A stretch of 64,000 bases of DNA from Microbacter sp. GSS18 (lineage in GTDB: Bacteria > Actinomycetota > Actinomycetes > Actinomycetales > Microbacteriaceae): positions 1,240,001 through 1,304,000 of the forward strand of contig CP119753.1 of the NCBI GenBank assembly GCA_029319145.1, in the 5' to 3' direction. The notes under the pieces were generated by a model. It saw only the letters and a program-made list of their open reading frames with translations. It made no database searches and was not told where the DNA came from. Numbering within the stretch: position 1 is the first letter of the stretch; every line of letters starts with the position of its first letter. This document shows positions 1-13,268 of this stretch, in pieces. The translations under genes were made by a program, and so were the position numbers.

Positions 1-875
1 CGCCCGAGGTCGCGGTGCTTGACGCGCACGGCGACGCCGGGGAGATCACCGAGCCGCTCGGCGAGCTGAATCGCCATCGCCACCGAGCGGTGCTTTCCGC
101 CGGTGCAGCCCACGGCGACCACCGAGTGGCGCTTGTTCTCGCGCTGGTACCCCTCGAGCACGGGACCGAGCGCGCGAGTGTAGGAGTCCAGGAACTCGGT
201 GGCCCCCGGCTGCGACAGCACGAAGTCCCGCACCCGTTCGTCCTCGCCGGTGAGCGAGCGGAGATCGTCGTTCCAGAAGGGGTTGGGCAGGAACCGCATG
301 TCGGCGACGAGGTCGGCGTCCGGCGGCAGTCCGTACTTGAAGCCGAAGCTCACGACCGTGAGCGTATGCCGCGCCGAAGTCTCGTCGGAGAAGAGCTCGA
401 CGATGCGGTTGGCGAGCTGGTGGACGTTGAACTGCGACGTGTCGACGATGACGTCGGCGTCCTCGCGCACGACGGCCAGGCGCGCTCTCTCGCGCTGGAT
501 GCCGTCGATGACGGTCCCCTCGTCCTGCAGCGGGTGCGGGCGCCGCACGGCCTCGAAGCGACGCACGAGGACGTCGTCGGCGGCGTCGAGGAAAAGCACG
601 CGCAGGCGTGAGCGCTCGCGCAGCGCCTGCACGGCCTCGGGCAGGTCGCTGAACAGATCGCGGCCGCGCACGTCGACAACGACGGCGATGCGCGGCAGCG
701 TGTCTCCGGCCATCTCGCTCAGGTCGAGCAGCGGCCGGAGCATCTGCGGCGGCAGATTGTCCACGACGTACCAGTCGAGGTCCTCGAGCGCGTTCGCGGC
801 GGTCGACCGCCCCGCGCCGGACATTCCTGTCACGATCAGGATCTCTCCCGGATCCCGCGGCTGCGCGCCCGCCAT
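1..875 (-). CDS. rapZ: RNase adapter protein RapZ (partial, 3' end outside window)
   Basis: This is a P-loop nucleotide-binding protein of the RapZ/YvcJ family. In enterobacteria RapZ controls glucosamine-6-phosphate synthase through small RNA decay; in actinobacteria the role is less clear. The Walker A motif GMSGAGRS lies at about residues 17-24, and the family signature CTGGKHRS is near the C-terminus. About 291 codons are visible and the frame is still open at the window edge (last residues VKHRDLG), so only a few residues are probably missing. The ATG at 873-875 is the first good start after the uvrC stop, 25 bp away. Co-transcription with uvrA-uvrC is likely, as in the actinobacterial order uvrC-rapZ-yvcK-whiA (established; the last two genes are not visible here). 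Confidence 0.9.
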   Translation of the reverse strand, partial: MAGAQPRDPGEILIVTGMSGAGRSTAANALEDLDWYVVDNLPPQMLRPLLDLSEMAGDTLPRIAVVVDVRGRDLFSDLPEAVQALRERSRLRVLFLDAADDVLVRRFEAVRRPHPLQDEGTVIDGIQRERARLAVVREDADVIVDTSQFNVHQLANRIVELFSDETSARHTLTVVSFGFKYGLPPDADLVADMRFLPNPFWNDDLRSLTGEDERVRDFVLSQPGATEFLDSYTRALGPVLEGYQRENKRHSVVAVGCTGGKHRSVAMAIQLAERLGDLPGVAVRVKHRDLG

Positions 876-900
876 GACCACCCCCGTCGTCGGACCCAGC

Positions 901-2805
901 CTAGCCGTTCGCGAGGTGGGCATGGACGGCCGCGGCGAGCTTGGGACCGACGCCCGGAAGCTGCTCGATCTCGGCCGGGGTGGCGCCTCGCAGCGCCGCG
1001 ACGGAGCCGAAATGCCGCAGCAGAGCCTTGATCCGCGCCTCGCCCAGACCCGGCACCTCGGCCAGAACGGTCTGGATGTCGCGCTTGCGGCGGCGGCGCT
1101 GATGGGTGATGGCGAAGCGGTGCGCCTCGTCGCGCAGCCGCTGCAGCAGATACAGCGCCTCGGAGGTGCGCGGCAGGATCACCGGGTAGTCCTCCCCCGG
1201 CAGCCACACCTCTTCGAGCCGCTTCGCGATGCCGCACAGCGCGATCTCCTCGTGGCCGCTGTCGCGCAGGGCTCGCGCGGCCGCCTCGACCTGCGGCCGG
1301 CCGCCGTCCACGACCAGCAGCTGGGGTCGGTACGCGAACCTCGGGCGGCGGCGCTCGGTGACCACCTCGGCGTCCGGGTCGACGATCGCCTCGTCGGCGG
1401 GGCGGTCCTCGGCATCCGGCTCGTCGAGGTATGCGAGGCGGCGCGTGAGCACCTGATAGAGCGAGTCGGTGTCGTCGGTCGTCTCGGCCACGCCGAACGA
1501 CCGGTACTGGTCCTTGCGGGCCAGTCCGTCCTCGAAAACCACCATCGAGGCCACCACGTTCGTCCCGCTCAGGTGCGACACGTCGTAGCACTCGATGCGC
1601 AGCGGCGCCTCGTCGAGATCGAGGGCCTCCTGCAGATCGGTGAGCGCCTGTGTGCGGGCGACGTAGTCGCTCGTGCGCCGGGTCTTGTGCAGCATGAGCG
1701 CCTGCTGGGCGTTGAGCGTCGCGGTCTTCATCAGCTCGGCCTTGGGGCCGCGCTGGGCGACCTGGACCGTGACGCGCCGGCCCCGGCGGTCGGCGAGCCA
1801 CTCTTCGAGCTCATCGGCGTCGTCGGGACGCTGCGGCACGAGCACCTGCTTGGGGATGTCCGCCGGGGCGGCGTCGCCGTAGGTGCGCTCGAGGACCTGC
1901 GCGACCAGCTCGGAGCCGGAGATGTCGAGCTCCTTCTCGATCGTGGTCGCGCGCACGCCGCGCACGCGTCCGCCGCGCACGACGAAGTGCTGGACGGCCG
2001 CGGCGAGCTCGTCCTCGGCGATGCCGAACAGGTCGGCGTCGGTGTCCGACGCGAGCACAAGCGCGCTCTTGTTGAGCACCGCGTCGATCGCCTGGAGCTT
2101 GTCGCGGTAGCGGGCGGCGGCCTCGTAGTCCATGGCCGCGGATGCTTCGCGCATTCGCGCGGTGAGCTGCTTGGTGAAGCGCTGGTCCCCGCCGGACATG
2201 AAGGCGACGAAGTCGTCGACGATCGCGCGGTGCTCCTCGATCGAGACCTTCATCGAGCACGGCCCGCCGCAGCGACCGATCTGCCCGGGAAAGCAGGGCC
2301 GGCCGGTGGCCATGGCCTTCTTGTACGACGAGTCGCTGCACGTGCGGATCGGGAAGACCTTGATCATCAGGTCGATCGTGTCGTGCACCGCCCACACCTT
2401 CGGGTACGGCCCGAAGTACTTCGCTCCGCGGATGCGGTGGTTGCGCGTGACCATGACGCGAGGCGCTTCGTCGGCGAGCGTTATCGCCATGAAGGGGTAC
2501 GACTTGTCATCGCGATAGCGGACGTTGAAGGGCGGGTCGAACTCCTTGATCCACTGGTACTCGAGCTGCAGCGAGTCGACGTCGGTGGCGACGACGGTCC
2601 ATTCCACGCCCGTCGCGGTCAGGACCATGCGTCGCGTGCGCTCGTGCAGCGTGCGCAGCGGCGCGAAGTAGTTCGACAGGCGCGCTCGGAGGTTCTTCGC
2701 CTTCCCGACGTACAGGACACGGCCCTGGGCGTCGTGGAAGCGGTACACACCCGGGTCCGTGGGGATCTCGCCCGGCTTCGGCTTGTACGGAAGCTGGTCC
2801 GCCAT
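901..2805 (-). CDS. uvrC: UvrABC system protein C (excinuclease subunit C)
   Basis: UvrC makes the two incisions around a bulky DNA lesion after UvrB has been loaded. The 634-aa product has the N-terminal GIY-YIG nuclease domain ([21 protein letters not shown], about residues 18-40, for the 3' cut), a UVR motif that contacts UvrB near residues 205-240, an RNase H-like domain with [10 protein letters not shown] and [10 protein letters not shown] (5' cut), and C-terminal helix-hairpin-helix motifs ([13 protein letters not shown] and [12 protein letters not shown]). Its length is normal for the family. It starts 6 bp after the uvrA stop with no clear ribosome binding site, which suggests translational coupling to uvrA. 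Confidence 0.97.
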   Translation of the reverse strand: MADQLPYKPKPGEIPTDPGVYRFHDAQGRVLYVGKAKNLRARLSNYFAPLRTLHERTRRMVLTATGVEWTVVATDVDSLQLEYQWIKEFDPPFNVRYRDDKSYPFMAITLADEAPRVMVTRNHRIRGAKYFGPYPKVWAVHDTIDLMIKVFPIRTCSDSSYKKAMATGRPCFPGQIGRCGGPCSMKVSIEEHRAIVDDFVAFMSGGDQRFTKQLTARMREASAAMDYEAAARYRDKLQAIDAVLNKSALVLASDTDADLFGIAEDELAAAVQHFVVRGGRVRGVRATTIEKELDISGSELVAQVLERTYGDAAPADIPKQVLVPQRPDDADELEEWLADRRGRRVTVQVAQRGPKAELMKTATLNAQQALMLHKTRRTSDYVARTQALTDLQEALDLDEAPLRIECYDVSHLSGTNVVASMVVFEDGLARKDQYRSFGVAETTDDTDSLYQVLTRRLAYLDEPDAEDRPADEAIVDPDAEVVTERRRPRFAYRPQLLVVDGGRPQVEAAARALRDSGHEEIALCGIAKRLEEVWLPGEDYPVILPRTSEALYLLQRLRDEAHRFAITHQRRRRKRDIQTVLAEVPGLGEARIKALLRHFGSVAALRGATPAEIEQLPGVGPKLAAAVHAHLANG

Positions 2806-2811
2806 CGCCGC

Positions 2812-5712
<2,901 letters not shown>

Positions 5713-5718
5713 CCGACA

Positions 5719-5724
5719 AGTTTA
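5719..5724 (-). promoter_or_regulatory. -10 element of uvrA (leaderless type)
   Basis: On the minus strand TAAACT is followed by six bases (TGTCGG) and then the uvrA GTG. This spacing puts the transcription start at or next to the start codon. No -35 motif is obvious. Confidence 0.6.
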
Positions 5725-5769
5725 GGCGCGGCCTCCGACATGGGCTCGGCCGGCGGCGGCTGCGGCCCC

Positions 5770-5846
5770 CGAGCACATCCCCAGACGGGCACACCCCCAG
5801 CCGAGCACAAGCACCCCAGCCGAGCACACCCCGAGCCGAGCACAGC
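5770..5846. repeat. degenerate tandem repeat between uvrA and the HNH gene
   Basis: Three exact copies of AGCCGAGCACA (starting at 5799, 5818 and 5834) are joined by C-rich linkers, preceded by two diverged units (GAGCACATCC and GGGCACACC). The spacing is irregular (19 then 16 bp). The repeats fill the 176-bp gap upstream of uvrA. No coding potential is evident and the function is unknown. Confidence 0.6.
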
Positions 5847-5888
5847 GAACCCGGAAGGCGCGCCAGCACCGTGCGTCAGGATCACGTC

Positions 5889-7262
5889 TCAGAACGGTGC
5901 GTCGGAAGCGTCGGCGGAGCGGAAGACCGGCACCCGTCTTTCCGGTTCGACCCGGTACCTGCGCCCCGCCGGCGACGTCCATCGGAGTGCTCCCCCGCCG
6001 CCGACCTGTTCGACCCGCCATCCGCCATGGTGCTTGAGGGTGTGGTGGCCCTTGCACACGGGCGCGAGGTTCTCGAGCGCCGTCGCGCCGCCGTGCTCCC
6101 ATGCCAAGGTGTGGTCGAGCTCGCATCGGGACGCCGGCACACCGCATCCCGGTGCCATGCACCGGTCGGCACGCCATCTCGTCAGCTTCCGGAGCGTCGG
6201 CGGCGGATCGTATCGTTCGCGCCCGACCGACAGGACCGCGCCGGTCTCGGGGTGCGTGAGCACGCGCAGCCACGCGCCATCGCCGCCGCAGAGCTCACGT
6301 GCACGCTCGACCGGAATGGGACCGACCCCTTCGACGACGGGCATGCCGGAACCGGCTGCCGCGCCGAGGAGGCTGAGGGCCGGCACCGTGACGACGACAC
6401 TCGCCCGGATGCCGCGAGCGCGTTCGGGGAGCGCCGAAGTGTCTCCCTCGATGAGCAGATCGCCGACGGCATCCGCTCGGATCTGGTCGAGTGACCGGTC
6501 CTCGCCGTCGACACGCCTGATCGCCTTGGCCATGCGCGTCAATCGGTCCTGCACCGCGTGCGCCTCGACGGCGGGCATCAGCGTCATGAGCCAGGCCATG
6601 CCGTCGTCCGCGGGCTCGACCACCACGCGCCGCCGCCGCAGCGCGACATCGTGGCGCTCGGCGAGGGTCGCGCCTCTCGCATCGTCGATGAGCGCGCGCA
6701 GCGCGCGCCGGAACACGCCCACCGGCTCGACCCTGGCGAGTTCGACCGCTCGCGGAAGGATCGTGTTGCGATGTTCGGGCTCCACGGCGTCGATCGCGTC
6801 GACGAGGATCTCGGCGTGGGTCTCGGTGATCTCGGCCCGCATGAGGGCTGTCAGCGCAGACCGGTATCGGTGGACGAGCGCCTCGGCGAGCCCGATCATC
6901 CGCCCGGCGGCATACTCGGAGATCCGCAGCGCCGCAGCGAGTTCGAGCCGCACCGAGCGCAGGACGATCTCGGAGGTGAAGCGTCCGCCGCGCTGCGCGG
7001 CGAGCTCGAACGCCTCTTGCCGCATCCGGTCGACACCCATCAGCCGGTCGACTGCGAAGCTCGCCATCACGGTCGCCGCTTCGACGACCCGGCCGACCGC
7101 ATCCGGCGGTTCGGGCGACCACTCCGGGACGGCATCCTCCTCGAACGCATCGCCCTCATCTGACCAGAACGGATCGGCACCGGCGGGGTCGATGGGCGAC
7201 CGATCACGCTCGGCGTCCCCACCGGCTCCGGGCACCGGTCGCGAGGTGTCGTCCATGTCCAT
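5889..7262 (-). CDS. DUF222 domain-containing HNH endonuclease
   Basis: The 457-aa protein belongs to the actinobacterial DUF222-HNH family (the REP13E12 group in Mycobacterium). The long helical DUF222 region covers most of the protein. The C-terminal HNH motif is clear: a GCGVPASRCELDH core followed by NLAPVCKGHH. HNH domains cut DNA, but the role of this family is not established. I chose the ATG at 7260-7262 (alternative 7256) because upstream in-frame starts overlap a LexA-like box at 7273-7288, which should lie ahead of the coding region. It sits between uvrB and uvrA on the same strand, separated from uvrA by a repeat region. Several mycobacterial members are known SOS genes, which fits the box. 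Confidence 0.85.
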   Translation of the reverse strand: MDMDDTSRPVPGAGGDAERDRSPIDPAGADPFWSDEGDAFEEDAVPEWSPEPPDAVGRVVEAATVMASFAVDRLMGVDRMRQEAFELAAQRGGRFTSEIVLRSVRLELAAALRISEYAAGRMIGLAEALVHRYRSALTALMRAEITETHAEILVDAIDAVEPEHRNTILPRAVELARVEPVGVFRRALRALIDDARGATLAERHDVALRRRRVVVEPADDGMAWLMTLMPAVEAHAVQDRLTRMAKAIRRVDGEDRSLDQIRADAVGDLLIEGDTSALPERARGIRASVVVTVPALSLLGAAAGSGMPVVEGVGPIPVERARELCGGDGAWLRVLTHPETGAVLSVGRERYDPPPTLRKLTRWRADRCMAPGCGVPASRCELDHTLAWEHGGATALENLAPVCKGHHTLKHHGGWRVEQVGGGGALRWTSPAGRRYRVEPERRVPVFRSADASDAPF

Positions 7263-7577
7263 ACCGCGACAGTAGAACATACCTCCGACATTCACCGGGG
7301 TGACGAACCGGACGCCGCGACCGCCCCGCCACCGGGCCCTGCGACGAGCGGTGGTCGCAGGGCGCGGCACGGTTGCACAGCCCGGTGGTGGAGCTCGCCC
7401 GGCGCGGCCGTCGCCCCTGCGGATGGAGCCGGGCGAACGCGAAATGAGCGGTCGGCTCCCTGTCCGGCAGGTGCGGCATCGCCGTCTCGCGGCGTCCGCT
7501 CGGGCACACCGGCGCCGAGCGCCTGGATCCTCGCAGGCCGCCGGCCGTTCCGAGAATTCAGCTGTGCGCCACGCCCC
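7263..7577. other. intergenic region between uvrB and the HNH gene
   Basis: This 315-bp gap holds the LexA-like box at 7273-7288. I see no convincing gene, RNA or strong terminator in the rest. Short open frames on both strands lack ribosome binding sites and recognisable motifs. Confidence 0.5.
7273..7288 (-). promoter_or_regulatory. LexA-like (SOS) box upstream of the DUF222-HNH gene
   Basis: The minus strand reads TCGGAGGTATGTTCTA. Against the actinobacterial SOS palindrome TCGAACATATGTTCGA it matches at 12 of 16 positions; the right half (TATGTTC) is well kept and the left half is poor. It is 11 bp from the chosen ATG, where a repressor could block transcription. Binding is an inference. 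Confidence 0.45.
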
Positions 7578-9656
<2,079 letters not shown>

Positions 9657-9662
9657 CCCTCC

Positions 9663-9668
9663 AGGTTA
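9663..9668 (-). promoter_or_regulatory. -10 element of uvrB (leaderless type)
   Basis: TAACCT on the minus strand is followed by GGAGGG and then the uvrB GTG. It lies back to back with the -10 element of the divergent DUF4126 gene at 9696-9701, so the two promoters share about 50 bp. Confidence 0.55.
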
Positions 9669-9695
9669 TGCGGGGCCTGCGACATCGGCCCCGTC

Positions 9696-9701
9696 TACGC
9701 T
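9696..9701 (+). promoter_or_regulatory. -10 element of the DUF4126 gene (leaderless type)
   Basis: TACGCT is followed by GGATGC and then GTG at 9708, again a 6-nt gap to the start codon. Confidence 0.55.
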
Positions 9702-9707
9702 GGATGC

Positions 9708-10313
9708 GTGGTGGAGTTCCTCGTCGGCACGGGTCTGGCGACGGCGGCCGGGCTCAACGCCTGGATGCCGCTGCTCGTGCTGGGGCTGGCCGACCGGCTT
9801 CTGCCCGCGGTGACGGTGCCGGAGCCCTGGGCGTGGCTCTCGAGCGACATCGCCCTGTGGATCATGGGCGCACTGCTGGTCGTCGAGATCGTCGCCGACA
9901 AGATCCCCGCCGTCGACTCCGTCAACGACGCGATACAGACCTTCATCCGTCCCGCGTCGGGAGGCATCGTGTTCGGTGCAGGCGCGAGCGCCGAGACGTT
10001 GCGCGTGGAAGATCCGGCGGCCTTCTTCACCGAGACGGCGTGGGCGCCGATCGTCACCGGCATCGTGATCGCGCTCGCGGTGCACGGCGTCAAGGCCACC
10101 GTGCGTCCCGCCGCCAACGTTGCGACGGGGGGCCTGGCGGCACCGGTCCTCAGCGCCGTCGAGGACGTGTCGTCCTTCGTCCTCGCCGTGCTCGCGATCG
10201 TCCTGCCCGTGCTGGCTGTTGCGCTGATCGTCGCTGCGGCCATCGCGGTCGCCGTCGTGCTCCGGCGCCGGCGACGACGACGATCCGGCCAGAGGGCCCG
10301 ATCGGCCGCGTGA
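9708..10313 (+). CDS. DUF4126 domain-containing membrane protein
   Basis: The 201-aa protein has a glycine- and alanine-rich N-terminus (VGTGLATAAGLNAWMPLLVLG), several hydrophobic segments and a run of eight arginines near the C-terminus that should face the cytoplasm. The pattern and length fit the DUF4126 family of integral membrane proteins, whose function is not known. The open frame runs far upstream antisense to uvrB, but real coding starts at the GTG at 9708 (or 9711), placed 6 nt after a TACGCT hexamer. It is divergent from uvrB and ends 4 bp before the end of the convergent coaE. Confidence 0.8.
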   Translation: MVEFLVGTGLATAAGLNAWMPLLVLGLADRLLPAVTVPEPWAWLSSDIALWIMGALLVVEIVADKIPAVDSVNDAIQTFIRPASGGIVFGAGASAETLRVEDPAAFFTETAWAPIVTGIVIALAVHGVKATVRPAANVATGGLAAPVLSAVEDVSSFVLAVLAIVLPVLAVALIVAAAIAVAVVLRRRRRRRSGQRARSAA

Positions 10314-10317
10314 TGGG

Positions 10318-10932
10318 TCAGCCGCGGTCCGCGATGAGCGCGGGAAGCCGCTGCCACAGCTCGTCGACCTGACGGCGGGTGTCGTCGAGGGTCGCCGCGG
10401 TGTCGATCACGACATCGGCCACCGCCAGCCTGGCGTCATCGGACACCTGCGAGGCGAGTCGAGCGGATGCGTCGTCCGCGCTGAGGCCGCGCAGCTCCAC
10501 CAGGCGGCGCGCACGTTCCTCGGCGGGGGCGTGCGCCACCACGATCAGATCCCACGGATCGTCGACGCGCGCCTCGACGAGCAGCGGGACGTCGTACACG
10601 ACGACGGCATCCGGATCCGCCCCGAACGCCTCCGCGAACCGCCGGGCCGATTCGGCCCGCACGGCGGGATGCACGATGGCGTTCAGGCGCGCGACGGCCT
10701 CGGCGTCGCCGAAGACCGCGCCACCCAATGCGGCGCGGTCGAGCGAGCCGTCCCGATGCAGCATCGCGCGGCCGAAAGTCTCGGCGATCGCCTCCAGCAC
10801 CGGCGATCCGGGCTGCTGGACGTCGCGGACGATCTGATCCGCATCCACGATCACGGCGCCGTGCTCGGCGAGCCGTCGCGCGATCGTCGATTTGCCGGAG
10901 GCGATGCCTCCGGTGAGGGCGATGAGGGGCAT
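10318..10932 (-). CDS. coaE: dephospho-CoA kinase
   Basis: CoaE phosphorylates the 3'-hydroxyl of dephospho-CoA, the last step of coenzyme A synthesis. The 204-aa product begins MPLIALTGGIASGKST, with Walker A at residues 8-16, followed by DADQIVRDVQQPGS and the lid region; it ends RLPALIADRG. Length is normal for a stand-alone CoaE. The ATG at 10930-10932 is preceded by GAGACT seven bases upstream, a weak leaderless-type -10. In many actinobacteria coaE lies near uvrB and rpsA, as it does here. Confidence 0.93.
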   Translation of the reverse strand: MPLIALTGGIASGKSTIARRLAEHGAVIVDADQIVRDVQQPGSPVLEAIAETFGRAMLHRDGSLDRAALGGAVFGDAEAVARLNAIVHPAVRAESARRFAEAFGADPDAVVVYDVPLLVEARVDDPWDLIVVAHAPAEERARRLVELRGLSADDASARLASQVSDDARLAVADVVIDTAATLDDTRRQVDELWQRLPALIADRG

Positions 10933-11338
10933 GTCCCCCAGTCTCGCACCGCGGCGGGGCCGCGCGGCCGCGCGGCCGCGGCCAACCTTCAGCACGTCCT
11001 GGGGCGGACCTGAGCCCGCCCTGAGGCGGCGGCGATAGCGTCGAGCCAGTCCTCGATGCTTCGAGGATCGGCAAGGGGAGAACACACCACGCAGGCAGTC
11101 ATTGGGGGGAGGGGCGATGGCCAACCGCACACGCGGCTCGCACGATCGCCCCGCTGTCTGCGAAGGCGGGGCGCGCGGAGGCGAACGTGGGGGCGTTCGC
11201 ACCGCCGCCCCGTCGGTCCCCGCCGCCACGGCGAGCCGGTGACCGGTGCACCAGACATTCCGTGACCGCTTCTCGGATATCCTGACCGAGGTCCGGCCGC
11301 CGGAGAGCCCTGCCGCACGGACTCCCGGGAGTGAGCAC
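10933..11338. other. intergenic region upstream of the response regulator
   Basis: This 406-bp stretch holds a GC-only palindromic tract near 10956-10982, a possible -10 TAGCGT at 11036-11041, and a perfect hairpin GCGAACG-TGGGGG-CGTTCGC at 11181-11200. A 41-codon open frame (ATG 11117 to TGA 11242) with a strong GGGGGGAGGGG ribosome binding site ends 3 bp before an in-frame GTG (11246) of the regulator. Whether that short peptide (MANRTRGSHDRP...) is made is unknown. Confidence 0.35.
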
Positions 11339-12094
11339 GTGTCGCAGGATCGGATCGCCGTCGTCATCGAGGATGAGGCCGACATCAGAGCCCTGCTCGC
11401 GACGGTCCTCGAGCAGGCCGGCTTCACGGTCCACCCGGCCGCGGACGGTACGGAAGGCCTCGCACTCGTGCGCGAGCACGGGCCGCTCGTGACGACGCTC
11501 GACATCAACATGCCGGGCATGGACGGCTTCGAGACCGCCAAGCGCATCCGAGCGGTCAGTTCGACCTACATCGTGATGCTCAGTGCGCGCACCGAGGAGA
11601 TCGACGCCCTCCAGGGCCTCGAGGCCGGCGCCGACGACTACGTCGCGAAGCCGTTCCGCCCGCGCGAGCTGCGCGCGCGGATCGATGCGATGCTGCGCCG
11701 CCCCCGCCATCTGTCGGACGGTCAGGACCTCGCTCCCCCGGCACCGTCCCAGCCTGCCGCGCCCGGCGCGGACTGGATCGACCACAACGGGGTGCGGCTC
11801 AATCGCGACATGCGGATCGCCACGCTCGACGGTGAGGACCTCGAGCTGACGCGCAGCGAGTTCGACATCCTCGCCGACCTCATGGCGGCCGGACGACGCG
11901 TCCGCACCAAGGCCGATCTCGCGCTCATGCTGCGCGGCGAGCAGTACACCGGGGCGGAGTTCGTCAGCGACAGCGACGCTCGCGCCATCGAGGTGCACAT
12001 CGCGAACCTCAGGCGGAAGCTCGGCGAGTCCCCCACCCAGCCGCGGTGGATCGAGACCGTACGCGGCGTGGGTTACCGCCTCACGGCTCCCTGA
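11339..12094 (+). CDS. OmpR-family response regulator
   Basis: A DNA-binding two-component regulator of 251 aa. The receiver domain (about residues 5-118) has the acidic pair E11/D12, the phospho-accepting D55 in TLDINMPG, the serine in VMLSART and the lysine in VAKPF. The C-terminal winged helix (about 150-250) ends with HIANLRRKLGESP and RGVGYRL, the usual OmpR/PhoB close. I chose the GTG at 11339 because GGGAG lies about 8 nt upstream and the protein then begins like its relatives; a GTG at 11246 would add 31 residues with no family match. Its end overlaps the end of the convergent membrane GGDEF-like gene by 14 bp. The histidine kinase at 13265-14971 is the likely partner, although it is on the other strand. 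Confidence 0.85.
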   Translation: MSQDRIAVVIEDEADIRALLATVLEQAGFTVHPAADGTEGLALVREHGPLVTTLDINMPGMDGFETAKRIRAVSSTYIVMLSARTEEIDALQGLEAGADDYVAKPFRPRELRARIDAMLRRPRHLSDGQDLAPPAPSQPAAPGADWIDHNGVRLNRDMRIATLDGEDLELTRSEFDILADLMAAGRRVRTKADLALMLRGEQYTGAEFVSDSDARAIEVHIANLRRKLGESPTQPRWIETVRGVGYRLTAP

Positions 12095-13268
12095 CCGAGA
12101 CCGCGCCCTCGCCGCCGATCAGCACCGAGGTCTCGATGCTGAGCGAGGCGCGCGTCGCGGCCTCGCGCGCCACCTCGACGAGTCCGTCTGCGTCGTAGCC
12201 GGCGGAATCGCTCAGGCCGACACCGACGCCGAGCACCGGGATCACGCCGTGGCCGACCGCACCCAGATCGTCGAAGACTCCGCGATAGATCACCGCCGCC
12301 TGCCGGCGCGCGTCGGCGGGCGAGGAGATGAGCACGCCGACCACCAGTCCCCCGGGTCCGTCCTCGCCGACGAAGGCGCTCGAGGGAGCATGGCGTCTCA
12401 CACCGTGACGCCACGCCGCACCGACAGCCCGCGCCGACTCGCTGCCGAACGCCGTCGAGATCTGCTCGAGGTCGTCGATGCGCACCGAGATGACGCCGAC
12501 GAGCTCTCCGCGCCGCTGAGCGCGGCCGCAGAGCCCACCCAGGGAGCGGGCGAAGTCCTCGGCCACCATGATCTCGTCGGGGTCTCCCCCGTCGGCGGCG
12601 GAGCGGAGCGCTCCGCGCATCGGCGCCCGGGTCGCGCGCAGCACCGAGAGGACCACGACGGCGACGAGAACGTACGCGATCGTGATCAGCGACGTGGGGA
12701 CCGCGCCGAACCCGGCCTGGAACAGCGTGCTGTCGGGCCCCGCGGTCGCGAAGGCGGTCGTGCGCGACACGTAGTACAGCGCCAGGACGCCGCTGGCCAG
12801 CGCCAGCACCCACGCGGACCGCGACTCCATGAGTTCGCCGCGCAGGCACTCGACCGCGCCGGCGCCGGCGAGGCCGATGATCGAGACGAACATCCATTCG
12901 GCGGCCACCCAATCGCCGCCGCCGGGTCCCTGCACCATCACCGCGATGCCCGTGGCACCGGTGGCGACCGCGGTGATGATGGTGGGGACGAGCAGCGGAT
13001 GCCCGTTGAACATGAGCATCCCCAGCCACAGGCAGCCCACGAACGCGACGAGCGCCGAATTGCCCACCGCGATCGCCCACCACGTGCCGTGGGTCTGTGT
13101 CCACAGGACGTACGAGAGCGACATGAGCATGGCCGCGAGGAAGCCCAGCGCCCACACGCGCCCGGCGCCTTCGTCGCGACGCAGCAGCGTCTCGAGGATG
13201 AACAGGGCGCCGGCCAGGTTCACGACGAGCGCGCTGACGGCCAGCACGCTCGCGACGTCGAAGGTCAT
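12081..13268 (-). CDS. membrane protein with degenerate GGDEF-like domain
   Basis: The 395-aa product has about seven hydrophobic segments in its first 210 residues (from VLAVSALVVNLAGALFILE to LITIAYVLVAVVVLSVL) and then a cytoplasmic domain with the layout of a GGDEF domain (VGVISVRIDDLEQISTAFG; AVIPVLGVGVGLSDS-like strands; DADGLVEVAREAATRA). At the place of the GGDEF loop there is GEDGPGGL, so diguanylate cyclase activity is not expected. It begins at ATG 13266-13268, which overlaps the kinase stop by 4 bp (ATGA), so the two are translationally coupled. A sensing or signal-modulating role with the kinase is an inference. Confidence 0.7.
   Translation of the reverse strand: MTFDVASVLAVSALVVNLAGALFILETLLRRDEGAGRVWALGFLAAMLMSLSYVLWTQTHGTWWAIAVGNSALVAFVGCLWLGMLMFNGHPLLVPTIITAVATGATGIAVMVQGPGGGDWVAAEWMFVSIIGLAGAGAVECLRGELMESRSAWVLALASGVLALYYVSRTTAFATAGPDSTLFQAGFGAVPTSLITIAYVLVAVVVLSVLRATRAPMRGALRSAADGGDPDEIMVAEDFARSLGGLCGRAQRRGELVGVISVRIDDLEQISTAFGSESARAVGAAWRHGVRRHAPSSAFVGEDGPGGLVVGVLISSPADARRQAAVIYRGVFDDLGAVGHGVIPVLGVGVGLSDSAGYDADGLVEVAREAATRASLSIETSVLIGGEGAVSVREP

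Noticed and set aside
11246..11338. 31-residue N-terminal extension of the response regulator
   Set aside because: No ribosome binding site at GTG 11246 and the extension lies before a normal receiver start; kept only as an alternative because of the short upstream frame.
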